From contig JADJHZ010000012.1 of the NCBI GenBank assembly GCA_016707205.1, positions 62,001-126,000 of the forward strand: a DNA stretch of 64,000 bases. The letters run 5' to 3'. Position numbers and translations under genes: made by a program. The notes beneath the pieces were generated by a model that saw only the letters and a program-made list of their open reading frames with translations, was not told where the DNA came from and made no database searches. Position 1 is the stretch's first letter. Every line of letters starts with the position of its first letter. Shown here in pieces: positions 44,228 through 51,742 of the stretch. The stretch comes from Haliscomenobacter sp. (GTDB lineage Bacteria > Bacteroidota > Bacteroidia > Chitinophagales > Saprospiraceae).

Positions 44228-45355
44228 TTAAGCGCGGTTAAGTAAAAAGGATTTTGGCAACAACAGCAACAGTTCCTGACGTACTACAATCTTCGCGTCG
44301 TTGAGTTTGTTCCACTTCATAATGTCGGTTACGCTGGTCTGGAACAACTTGGCTACTTGTTCCAGGTTGTCTCCCTTGGAAACCACATAGGTAGTGCGGA
44401 ACGCATTTTTTCCCGCCGCTTTTTCTTCGGTACTGGACAGGTAGTCGCGCAGCGCAAGCGTAGCTTTTTCGTTTGGAAGGATGAGGAAGCGCCCTTCCTT
44501 GCTTTCCGGGACGATGCCTTGCACAAAGGCCGGGTTCAGCCGCGCGAGCAGGGTGAGGTTGGCGCCGGTTACGCGGGCGATCTCGCCGAACGTAACCCGT
44601 CGGTAGATGCGCAGCGTCCGGAGTTCCGGAGTAAAATAACTCATACTGCTCGGCTTGAGGTTGTGGTGGCGGTGGAAGTTGGCCACATAGGCCGCTGCGA
44701 TAAAGGCCGGAACGTAGCGTTGCGTTTCCTTGGGAAGGTAATCTTTGACCTTCCAGTAGTCCTTGGTTCCTGCCATGCGAATGGCTTCGTCCACTTTGCC
44801 GGCGCCGCTGTTGTAAGCGGCCAGCACCAGGGCCCAATCGCCAAACTTGTTGTGCAGGAATTTCAGCATTTTCATGGCTGCTTCGGTAGATCGGTAGATG
44901 TCCATGCGCTCGTCGACGCCACTGCCTACCTGAAGTCCAAAATGACGGGCAGACACGGTCATCAATTGCCATACGCCGGTTGCGCCGACGGGCGACTTGA
45001 TCGTGATCAGGAGGCCTGATTCGATCAGCGGTAGAAATTTCAGTTCTTCAGGAAGTCCGTGAGCCCGGAGTTGGTGCTCGAAAATCGGGAAGTACAGGTT
45101 CGTCCGGCCCAGAATGGCTTCGGTTTCCGTTTTTCCAGTAATGACGTATTGCCGGATACGAGTCATCACTTGTTCGTTGGATTGAACAGGAACCGGAAGT
45201 TGGAGTTTGACCAGGCGGTCTTTGACTACCTGGGCGTTCCAGTTGGCGGCAGCTTCGGGATTGGAAGCGGCGTTTAACCGGAGGGGTGTGTTTGCGATTA
45301 CTACAATTGCAGCCAAGGCTACAAAGGTAGCAACGCGTGTCCATGGGAAATACAT
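44228..45355 (-). CDS. Lytic transglycosylase with LysM domain, MltD-like
   Basis: 375 residues. An N-terminal signal/anchor helix (about 8-29) is followed by a GH23-type domain. The catalytic glutamate is in FLPLIESGLL (~residue 112), with SPVGATGVWQLM and LAAYNSGAGKVDEAI (~185) as the other hallmarks. A LysM domain ends the protein (YVVSKGDNLEQVAKLFQTSVTDIMKWNKL). It cleaves peptidoglycan glycan strands in the periplasm, for turnover or insertion of complexes. MltD-like domain order with one LysM. The promoter lies 6 bases before the ATG, so the mRNA may be almost leaderless. Confidence 0.92.
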   Translation of the reverse strand: MYFPWTRVATFVALAAIVVIANTPLRLNAASNPEAAANWNAQVVKDRLVKLQLPVPVQSNEQVMTRIRQYVITGKTETEAILGRTNLYFPIFEHQLRAHGLPEELKFLPLIESGLLITIKSPVGATGVWQLMTVSARHFGLQVGSGVDERMDIYRSTEAAMKMLKFLHNKFGDWALVLAAYNSGAGKVDEAIRMAGTKDYWKVKDYLPKETQRYVPAFIAAAYVANFHRHHNLKPSSMSYFTPELRTLRIYRRVTFGEIARVTGANLTLLARLNPAFVQGIVPESKEGRFLILPNEKATLALRDYLSSTEEKAAGKNAFRTTYVVSKGDNLEQVAKLFQTSVTDIMKWNKLNDAKIVVRQELLLLLPKSFLLNRA

Positions 45356-45360
45356 TATAA

Positions 45361-45368
45361 CAAATTTA
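45361..45368 (-). promoter_or_regulatory. -7 promoter element of the transglycosylase gene
   Basis: Reads TAAATTTG on the minus strand (TAnnTTTG), 6 bases before the ATG. Confidence 0.45.
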
Positions 45369-46040
45369 GTGAACGAATACCGACTGCCTTGAATTACCGG
45401 GCCGGTCGGTCTTTAACTGGGTCTGTTTATATTGAATTGGATATGTCCTAACTCTTTAAAAAACAAAATCTTGCGAATTAATGTTCCTGCAAAGCTATGG
45501 CCTTTTAACGTTCGAAGCAATGTTTTTGCTTTTTCAACCCTTTTATGACGCAAAAGGAACGTTTTAGCTACTCCATAAATTATTCTGTTTTTTTTGATAC
45601 AAAAATTTTCTTTTTGATGATTTATGTACAAAAGCCAAATAAAAACAATGTTTTTAGTGGGAGACAAAACAATTTAAAAGCCTCGGTTTGCACAATAAAT
45701 TAATGTTTTTATGACAATTTTGTGATATTAAATGTGTTTTATGTAATTATTTAGCATTGTAATTGATCAAAAAGCTATTTTTTATACCTTTTGTTTTAAA
45801 ACGAGCTGCAGATTTACGTGTTTCAGCCGGCTCAATCCGTTCCGGAGTTCGTCGTTTTTGTCAATACCGGACGCGAAGTAGTTTGGGAATTCCCCAAACC
45901 GCTTCGCGTCCGTATATCTGGCGATGTGAAGTATAGAATGCACCTACAGGTTGGGCGGCATCCAACCCAAATACGTTTTTTTTGTTCCTAATGACGAGTC
46001 GGATCGCCCTATTTGGATAATCGCCCAATTTTTATTAGCT
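45369..46040. other. Gene-free AT-rich region with a long hairpin
   Basis: This ~670-base gap between divergent genes is the longest in the window without a convincing gene. From 45420 to 45810 it is markedly AT-rich compared with its surroundings, with many T and A runs. An imperfect hairpin of ~20 bp lies at 45868-45887 / 45893-45912 (one G-U, one mismatch). I see no protein with a likely family; a non-coding RNA or extended regulatory region is possible. No DnaA-box cluster was seen. Confidence 0.6.
45868..45912. repeat. Long imperfect hairpin (about 20 bp)
   Basis: CGGACGCGAAG..GTTTGGG (45868-45887) pairs with CCCAAAC..CTTCGCGTCCG (45893-45912) around AATTC, with only one mismatch and one G-U pair. 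It is ~130 bases upstream of the MoaD gene. No T run follows. Confidence 0.65.
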
Positions 46041-46289
46041 ATGAAAACTACTTTTCAAATACTTGCTTTCGGAATGGCCAGGGATATCCTTGGGCGGTCG
46101 GTAATGGAACTGGAGTGGAATAGCCCAATTTCCGTGGGTGAATTGCGCGAAGAGCTGATCCGCCAGTATCCGGAACTGGCCCGGCTCAAGACGCTGGCGG
46201 TAGCCGTGAATTCCGAATATGCGCAAGACGGAAACCTGCTTAAAGAGGGAGACGAGGTTGCGTTGATTCCCCCGGTTAGCGGAGGGTGA
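46041..46289 (+). CDS. moaD: MoaD/ThiS family sulfur carrier
   Basis: 82 residues from the ATG at 46041; an upstream extension is unlike the family. It is a ubiquitin-like beta-grasp protein ending in the diagnostic GG (PPVSGG), which is thiocarboxylated when active. The region VNSEYAQDGNLLKEGDEVALIPPVSGG matches MoaD, the small subunit of molybdopterin synthase, better than ThiS. No other molybdopterin genes are near, so its partner (MoaE) must be elsewhere. Cytoplasmic. Confidence 0.88.
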   Translation: MKTTFQILAFGMARDILGRSVMELEWNSPISVGELREELIRQYPELARLKTLAVAVNSEYAQDGNLLKEGDEVALIPPVSGG

Positions 46290-46330
46290 TTTGCCTTTTT
46301 TGAGGCTACTCCCAATTTTGGCTAAACCAA

Positions 46331-47107
46331 ATGCGTTTTTATTCAAAATCTTATCCATTGAACACACTGATTCTTTTTTTCAAGACATGGGGCGTTTTTC
46401 TCCTTGTTTTGGTTTTGCACCCCGTCTTGAGCGCCCAGAAAAAACCCTGCGAGATCCCCGCGAATCCTTTGGGGAAAAAGCCCCAGGTGGACATCAAGAA
46501 GTATCCCGATAAAGCGGTGATCCGGATTAACGCGTTTTCTCCGGTAGAGTATTTTTTTGCTCCGGAGGAAAAGGAAGACTTCCCCGCCAGCGTCTACGAC
46601 GCAACGTTTTCGGATATTCAAATGGTCAAAGTGGGTGAACCTTGCCAGTTGGCTATTGTAGGCATGACGATCCAGAATATGAAGAAAGCCTCCAAGGTCT
46701 ACCACTACCGGGTTGAGCCGCCGGTTTCTGCCTCTACTGAGGAGGTGACGGAAAATCTTAAGAAAAACATCGACCGGGAGGTAGAAATTTCGGGCGCATT
46801 GGAAGTGAAATCCAAGAAGATCCGGATCATCGTTTGGGACAACCAAAGCGTAGACGGCGACAGCCTTTCTATTTTCCTGAACGGCGTTCCGGTGGTAGAG
46901 CATTATGCGCTCGTCAAACAACCTCGGGCTTTTGAAGCTACCCTGAGCGACGGGCCCAATGTGATCACCCTGTTTGCGCACAACCTGGGTAAATTCTCCC
47001 CGAATACTGCTGCGATCACGATTGACGATGGGAAGGCCAAACAAACCCGTATTCTTTCATCTACCCTCCAAAAATGCGAGGCGATTGAGCTGGTGCTGAA
47101 AGAATAG
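46331..47107 (+). CDS. Exported protein with a Bacteroidota-type beta-sandwich C-terminal domain
   Basis: 258 residues. A signal peptide (about 12-36, FFKTWGVFLLVLVLHPVLSAQ) is followed by an N-terminal region (about 40-150) I do not recognise. The C-terminal ~100 residues (IRIIVWDNQSVDGDSLSIFLNG, VVEHYALVKQP, GPNVITLFAHNLGKFSPNTAAITIDDG) match a beta-sandwich module I have seen often at the ends of exported Bacteroidota proteins. Function unknown; probably periplasmic or surface. It starts 41 bases after moaD, perhaps in one transcript. Confidence 0.65.
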   Translation: MRFYSKSYPLNTLILFFKTWGVFLLVLVLHPVLSAQKKPCEIPANPLGKKPQVDIKKYPDKAVIRINAFSPVEYFFAPEEKEDFPASVYDATFSDIQMVKVGEPCQLAIVGMTIQNMKKASKVYHYRVEPPVSASTEEVTENLKKNIDREVEISGALEVKSKKIRIIVWDNQSVDGDSLSIFLNGVPVVEHYALVKQPRAFEATLSDGPNVITLFAHNLGKFSPNTAAITIDDGKAKQTRILSSTLQKCEAIELVLKE

Positions 47108-47116
47108 CGATGGCTT

Positions 47117-47845
47117 CTAGGGGCGCCCCGCCAGCAAAGCCATGGATCCGATGATCAAAACGTCCTGGATGAAATGGATAAACCAGGCCCAGAACATTCC
47201 CTTGGTTTCTACTACCGATTTGGCTAACACAAAGCCGAGCAATCCGGCCATAAGCACGCCCAATAGGCCATTGGGCATCCCAGCATAGTGCGGAAGGCCA
47301 AATAAAATCGCCGAAAGCAGATATATGGCTTGGGCAGACTGTCGGCCGGTCAATAGAACGATCAGGTTGAACCGGAAAATTACTTCCTCCGCAAAGGCAT
47401 TCATCGCGGCAAATAACAAGATCCAAGGGATCCAGGAGAACAGGCGGCTCCAGGAAGGAGTTTCCTGTCCGAGTTTCAAGCCCATGAAGATCCCCGTCAC
47501 GACGCTGATGATTACCAGCATGGACCATCCCACGGATGTCCAGCGCTCTCCTTCTTTTATTCCTAGCCAGGCCAGTCGGCTGGCAGGAGCGCCAAGATTC
47601 CCTATCCGGAAATAATGTTTAAATGAACCCGGCCGAAGGGCAAAGGTTAAGCCCAAAACAGCAAGGACCAGAACCAAGGCCCCGATTTGATAGACCGCGT
47701 GCTGATCCAGGTACGGGTTTCCCTGGATGAATCCGGGCAAATGGGCTTTTGCATATTTTCCCAACCAGAGCAGAGCGCCGGTATAGATGAGGGTAAGTCC
47801 GATAGGGAAGAGGATAGGAAAAGTGGTACGAACGGAATTTTTCAT
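47117..47845 (-). CDS. CPBP family intramembrane metalloprotease
   Basis: 242 residues from the ATG at 47845. There are six to eight hydrophobic segments. The family motifs are present in order: EEVIFRFNL (the EExxxR motif), FGLPHYAG (motif 2 histidine) and FIHFIQD (motif 3 histidine). CPBP proteases, related to Rce1, cut within membranes or process bacteriocin-like peptides. Substrate unknown. A longer in-frame N-terminus is rejected because it crosses the upstream region shared with the divergent DUF2202 gene. Confidence 0.85.
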   Translation of the reverse strand: MKNSVRTTFPILFPIGLTLIYTGALLWLGKYAKAHLPGFIQGNPYLDQHAVYQIGALVLVLAVLGLTFALRPGSFKHYFRIGNLGAPASRLAWLGIKEGERWTSVGWSMLVIISVVTGIFMGLKLGQETPSWSRLFSWIPWILLFAAMNAFAEEVIFRFNLIVLLTGRQSAQAIYLLSAILFGLPHYAGMPNGLLGVLMAGLLGFVLAKSVVETKGMFWAWFIHFIQDVLIIGSMALLAGRP

Positions 47846-47996
47846 TTTTGATGCAGTAGTTGATTTTGGTCCGAAAAGAAAAAAAACAATACCAGGATAA
47901 AAAAAAGCAAAAGGAATGGAAGAAACTTTTACCCTCTGCGTAGTAAGGGTTAAAAGAAAGAAACCATTTTTTATCACATTTTATCCTTTTGCAACT

Positions 47997-48887
47997 ATGA
48001 AAACGAATTTCTTGAAATTAGCCGGATTTTTCGCCCTAATGTTCGGATCGGTTATGCTGTTTACCCAATGCCATACTGACGTCAATGGAATGGGGCCGGA
48101 GGACTTTCAGGGGAACCTCCAAAGGGGTAATGGCCGGGGAAGGGGCGCTCAAAACGGACAACAAGCCGGCACGCCGGGTGGGCAGGAAGAAAAAGGGCTT
48201 TCCAAAGAAGCGGTTTGCACCTGCTTGACCGCTAATTTCCCTGCCGAGGCCTTGTCGGAGGCAGAAAAGGAAAGCCTGCTGTTCATGGCCGAAGAAGAAA
48301 AGCTGGCGCGGGACGTCTATCTGGAATTATTCGCCAAGTGGCAAAGCCCGGCGTTCAGTAACATTGCTGGTTCGGAACAACGCCACATGAATGCCATTGC
48401 CTGCCTCCTGAGCAAGTACCAGGTGGAGGATCCGGCAGGGAATAATGCCGCTGGAGTGTTTAAGAATGAAACATTGCAGAAACTCTACGCGAAGTTGCTG
48501 GCCGATGGGTCCGTATCCCTGGAGGCCGCTTTTACGGTAGGAGCAACTATTGAGGACCTGGATATTTCGGATTTGCTCAAGGCCTCCGAAGAGGCCGATA
48601 ATCAGGACATAAAAGCCGTATACGCCGAACTGACCAAAGGATCCCGGAATCACCTACGGGCGTTTACCAGAAACCTGGGGAACCTGGAGGCCAGTTATAC
48701 GCCGCAATACCTTAGCAAAGAACTGTTCGACGAGATCCTCAGCCAGGATCAGGAACGCGGGGGTTCGATTTGCGGGACCTGCTCCAATGGTCAGGGAAGT
48801 AACGGAAAAGGAGCCGGTGGGGGTAACTGCAACAACGGCACGGGTGCCGGCAAGGGGAACAACGGAAAAGGACGCGGGAGAGGATAG
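47997..48887 (+). CDS. DUF2202 ferritin-like lipoprotein with Gly/Asn-rich flanks
   Basis: 296 residues. Lipoprotein-like N-terminus (MKTNFLKLAGFFALMFGSVMLFTQC, C25) followed by a Gly/Arg/Asn-rich stretch. The central helical domain (about 75-235) matches DUF2202: LFMAEEEKLARDVYLELFAK, SEQRHMNAIACLL, YTPQYLSKELFDEILSQD. Its EEEK..D and EQRH motifs look like a ferritin-type di-iron site. The last ~40 residues are again almost only Gly, Asn, Lys, Ser and Cys (CGTCSNGQGSNGKGAGG, with further repeats). Membrane-anchored; role in iron or oxidative stress is inferred only. Confidence 0.85.
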   Translation: MKTNFLKLAGFFALMFGSVMLFTQCHTDVNGMGPEDFQGNLQRGNGRGRGAQNGQQAGTPGGQEEKGLSKEAVCTCLTANFPAEALSEAEKESLLFMAEEEKLARDVYLELFAKWQSPAFSNIAGSEQRHMNAIACLLSKYQVEDPAGNNAAGVFKNETLQKLYAKLLADGSVSLEAAFTVGATIEDLDISDLLKASEEADNQDIKAVYAELTKGSRNHLRAFTRNLGNLEASYTPQYLSKELFDEILSQDQERGGSICGTCSNGQGSNGKGAGGGNCNNGTGAGKGNNGKGRGRG

Positions 48888-48983
48888 GCTTAATCTTCCG
48901 AAGAGCTGATCGCGCATTGCGACCGCAAAACAAGGGGGCTTCAGAAAAGGCCGGAGCGCTTTCCTGGAGCCCCTGTTTCATTA

Positions 48984-49057
48984 GACTTGTTGCGACGGGA
49001 GCATCGCGGGTTTAAAATGGCTATTTTCCCCACCACGCTGACCCGTCGCAACAAGTC
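48984..49057. repeat. 16-bp perfect inverted repeat upstream of the sigma factor gene
   Basis: GACTTGTTGCGACGGG (48984-48999) is exactly complementary to CCCGTCGCAACAAGTC (49042-49057), spaced by 42 bases. It lies 35-108 bases before the ECF sigma factor start. It may be an operator or a leader structure. Confidence 0.7.
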
Positions 49058-49091
49058 CATTATCTTTACCCAACACGAACAGGAAAAGCTC

Positions 49092-49682
49092 ATGCTCGTT
49101 CCACAATCCATCTGCAAAAGGTTAAGCGATGCGGAAATCCTCCGGAAATCGATCGAGGAAGTCGATTACTTTTCCTGCCTTTACGACCGGTATGAAGAGA
49201 AACTGCTTCGGTATATCCACCGCATTGCCCGAATTTCGGATTCGGAAGCAGAGGATATTCTTCAGGATGCGTTTGTGAAGATCTGGAAAAACTTATATGC
49301 CATTGATCCCGAACTGAAAGTGTCGAGTTGGGTTTTCCGCATTGTGCACAATGAGACGGTTTCCTGGCTTCGCCGCCAAACATCCTATGGGAAAGACCGG
49401 AACGTTCCGTTGAAAGAAACCTTTGATACGGCTGCCGAACCCAACCTTCTCCTCGAAGGAGAAGAAAGTCAGCGTCCTGAACGCCGGATACAGTTTCTGC
49501 TGGAGCAGCTTCCGCAGGTTTCCCGCGAGGTGCTGGCGCTAAAATTTTTCGAAGAAATGAGCTATGCCGAGATTTCGGACGTATTAAAGATTCCGGAAGG
49601 GACGGTGGCCACCCGGATTAATCGGGCAAAGAAGGCATTTGCAGAATTGGCGGCAAAAAACAAAATCTCTTTTGAATTTTAA
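49092..49682 (+). CDS. ECF-type RNA polymerase sigma factor
   Basis: 196 residues from the ATG at 49092. Sigma region 2 is YEEKLLRYIHRIARISDSEAEDILQDAFVKIWKN (quoted in pieces: LLRYIHRIARI, EAEDILQDAF). Region 4 is LPQVSREVLALKFFEEMSYAEI with a helix-turn-helix IPEGTVATRINRAKKAF. The length is normal for ECF factors. It directs polymerase to a small regulon, often for envelope functions. It is followed 10 bases later by a membrane-protein gene that may act as its anti-sigma factor or target. Confidence 0.93.
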   Translation: MLVPQSICKRLSDAEILRKSIEEVDYFSCLYDRYEEKLLRYIHRIARISDSEAEDILQDAFVKIWKNLYAIDPELKVSSWVFRIVHNETVSWLRRQTSYGKDRNVPLKETFDTAAEPNLLLEGEESQRPERRIQFLLEQLPQVSREVLALKFFEEMSYAEISDVLKIPEGTVATRINRAKKAFAELAAKNKISFEF

Positions 49683-49692
49683 ACTTGCGATC

Positions 49693-50451
49693 ATGGAAGG
49701 TTCGGAAAAACTGATGGCCAAAATTAAACAGCAGCAGATTAAGCCAAGGCCGAAGTGGCATTTGTGGGCGCAGCGAAGCCTGACAGGGGCAGGGTTTGTC
49801 GTTGCCGTGCTCTTGGGAGCTTTGGCTTTTTCTATTCTGTTGTTTGCTATCCAGCAGACCGATTTTAACGTATTAAGCCATTTAAAGCATTCGCAGTTGG
49901 AATTTTTCCTGGGATTACTTCCTTTTTTCTGGATTGGCTTGCTGATCCTGTCCTTGCTCACGACGATGTACGGCATTCGGCACTCTTCCAGAGGCTATAA
50001 ATTTACGCTGGCCCGGCAAATGGGGTATAGCGCGGCGCTGAGCATACTTTTGGGCGTCTTGTTCTTTATTACCGGAGGCGCTTCCTATCTGGAAAAAGTA
50101 TTTGCCATTCGGGTGAGTCTTTACGAAAGTATCCAGGAAAAAAAGATCAAACTCTGGATGATGCCGGAGCAAGGCCAGTTGGCTGGGCAGATCCTGGAGG
50201 TCGATTCTTCGACGTTTCGATTAGCGGATTTTTCCGGAAAAACCTGGACTATCGATTACGATAGCGCGTTCATTGCGCCGGTGGTCTTACTCGAACCGGG
50301 AGAGGAAATTAAGCTCTTGGGGAAAATGGAAGGAAAAACCCGTTTTCTGGCCGAAGATATCCGGCCATGGCAAGGCCCAGGGAGCCGGAATGGCGGGCGT
50401 GGAGGCCCCCCTTGGGAGAATGGCCGGAGGATTGGGGGAAAGGCTTACTAA
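49693..50451 (+). CDS. Membrane protein next to the ECF sigma factor
   Basis: 252 residues from the ATG at 49693. Three membrane helices (about 28-54, 70-94 and 110-128) then a periplasmic C-terminal domain with beta strands and a Gly/Arg-rich tail (GSRNGGRGGPPWENGRR). No zinc-finger anti-sigma motif is visible, and I do not recognise the family. The short spacing from the sigma gene suggests co-expression and possibly a regulatory partnership (inference). Confidence 0.65.
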   Translation: MEGSEKLMAKIKQQQIKPRPKWHLWAQRSLTGAGFVVAVLLGALAFSILLFAIQQTDFNVLSHLKHSQLEFFLGLLPFFWIGLLILSLLTTMYGIRHSSRGYKFTLARQMGYSAALSILLGVLFFITGGASYLEKVFAIRVSLYESIQEKKIKLWMMPEQGQLAGQILEVDSSTFRLADFSGKTWTIDYDSAFIAPVVLLEPGEEIKLLGKMEGKTRFLAEDIRPWQGPGSRNGGRGGPPWENGRRIGGKAY

Positions 50452-50564
50452 ACGCGCCTTTCCAAACCCTGCAAAAACCCTGTTTTTTCTTTGAGCAAGC
50501 GGTTGCCCTTCCGATATTGTGTGGTCGAAGAGCAACCGTTTATTAGCCATTAACCTGAACCAAT

Positions 50565-51470
50565 ATGAAACCACTCTGGGGAATTGACATGGGAGGAACC
50601 AAAATCGAAGGGGTGATCCTGCGCGATAAAGACGATCCGGAGGTTTTGACCCGCCTGAGGGTGCCTACCGAAAAAGAAGGAGGATACGAGCACATCATCG
50701 GCCAGATCGGGAAACTGGTAGACCTGATGCACAGGGAATCCGGCCTGCAACCCGGGATCATTGGGATGGGTCATCCCGGCGCCCTTGATCCTCAGACCCA
50801 GACCATGAAAAACAGCAACACCACGGTGGTAAACGGGATGCCGTTTAAACGGGACCTGGAAGCAGCCCTGGGCATTCCCTTTGTGCTGGCAAACGATGCG
50901 AATTGTTTCGCTGTTGCGGAGGCCAACATGGGCGCCGTGAAGACCCACATGCCCGATGCCCGCATAGTGTTTGGCGTGATCATGGGAACCGGCGTTGGCG
51001 GCGGGATTGTCATCGACGGAAAAGTGTGGAACGGGCGCCAGGGAATCGGCGGGGAATGGGGGCATAGCTACCTGGATGATTCCGGCGGCGTGTGTTATTG
51101 CGGGAAAACGGGCTGCGTAGAAACCTTATTGTGCGGGCCTGCCACGGAGCGTTACTATGCTGGAATCAACGGCGTTCGACGGCCTTTGCCAGAGATCGTT
51201 CAGCGTTACGATGCCGGGGATCCGGCTGCGGTCGAAACCCTCGACCGCCTGATGCATTTCTTTGGCAAGGGCATGTCCAATGTGATCAATATCCTGGATC
51301 CGGATGTGATCGTCCTGGGCGGAGGGGTAGGCAATATGAACCTCCTGTACAGCGCAGGAGTGGAAAAAGTGAAAAAATTCGTGTTTAATCTACGGTTGGA
51401 TACCGTTTTTCTCCGGCCTGAACTGGGGGATAGCGCAGGCGTTTTTGGGGCTGCTTATCTGGTAGCTTAA
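50565..51470 (+). CDS. ROK family sugar kinase
   Basis: 301 residues. ATP-binding DMGGTKIEGVIL at residues ~6-17. The ROK signature with zinc ligands is GVCYCGKTGCVETLLCG (about 180-195), preceded by GEWGHSYLDD. LANDANCFAVAEA is the sugar-binding block. Members phosphorylate glucose, fructose, N-acetylmannosamine or related sugars; the exact one cannot be told. The lack of an N-terminal winged helix means a kinase and not a repressor. Two terminators lie 100-200 bases downstream. Confidence 0.9.
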   Translation: MKPLWGIDMGGTKIEGVILRDKDDPEVLTRLRVPTEKEGGYEHIIGQIGKLVDLMHRESGLQPGIIGMGHPGALDPQTQTMKNSNTTVVNGMPFKRDLEAALGIPFVLANDANCFAVAEANMGAVKTHMPDARIVFGVIMGTGVGGGIVIDGKVWNGRQGIGGEWGHSYLDDSGGVCYCGKTGCVETLLCGPATERYYAGINGVRRPLPEIVQRYDAGDPAAVETLDRLMHFFGKGMSNVINILDPDVIVLGGGVGNMNLLYSAGVEKVKKFVFNLRLDTVFLRPELGDSAGVFGAAYLVA

Positions 51471-51570
51471 AATATTCTGTTTGTCGAATAAAATGGCGGG
51501 TCTTTAGGGAAAAAACAATTTTGTAATGCAACTTTTTAGAGCAAATGACGTCTTTAATAAGTAGGACACA

Positions 51571-51606
51571 ATAAAAAAGACGAGCGGACCTAGGTACACT
51601 CGTCTT
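51571..51606 (-). terminator. Terminator of the protease/propeller gene
   Basis: On the minus strand AAGACGAG (51606-51599) pairs with CTCGTCTT (51584-51577), followed by a T run. 137 bases after the stop of the minus-strand gene. Confidence 0.65.
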
Positions 51607-51644
51607 CAACAAGATAGAGTTTTTTCATACTAATCCTGTTTACT

Positions 51645-51681
51645 GTTGCCGTGGCATAATATTGTACGGCAACTTTTTTTT
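51645..51681 (+). terminator. Terminator downstream of the ROK kinase gene
   Basis: GTTGCCGT (51645-51652) pairs with ACGGCAAC (51666-51673), then eight Ts. It is the first strong plus-strand terminator after the ROK gene. Confidence 0.7.
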
Positions 51682-51742
51682 CTTAGTGCCAAAAGTAAGG
51701 CAATTCTCTGGAATTGAAAAAATCTTTTTTCAACAACACGCC

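Noticed and set aside
45420..45830. Origin of replication in the AT-rich gap
   Set aside because: No DnaA-box cluster was seen, and no dnaA or dnaN gene is nearby.
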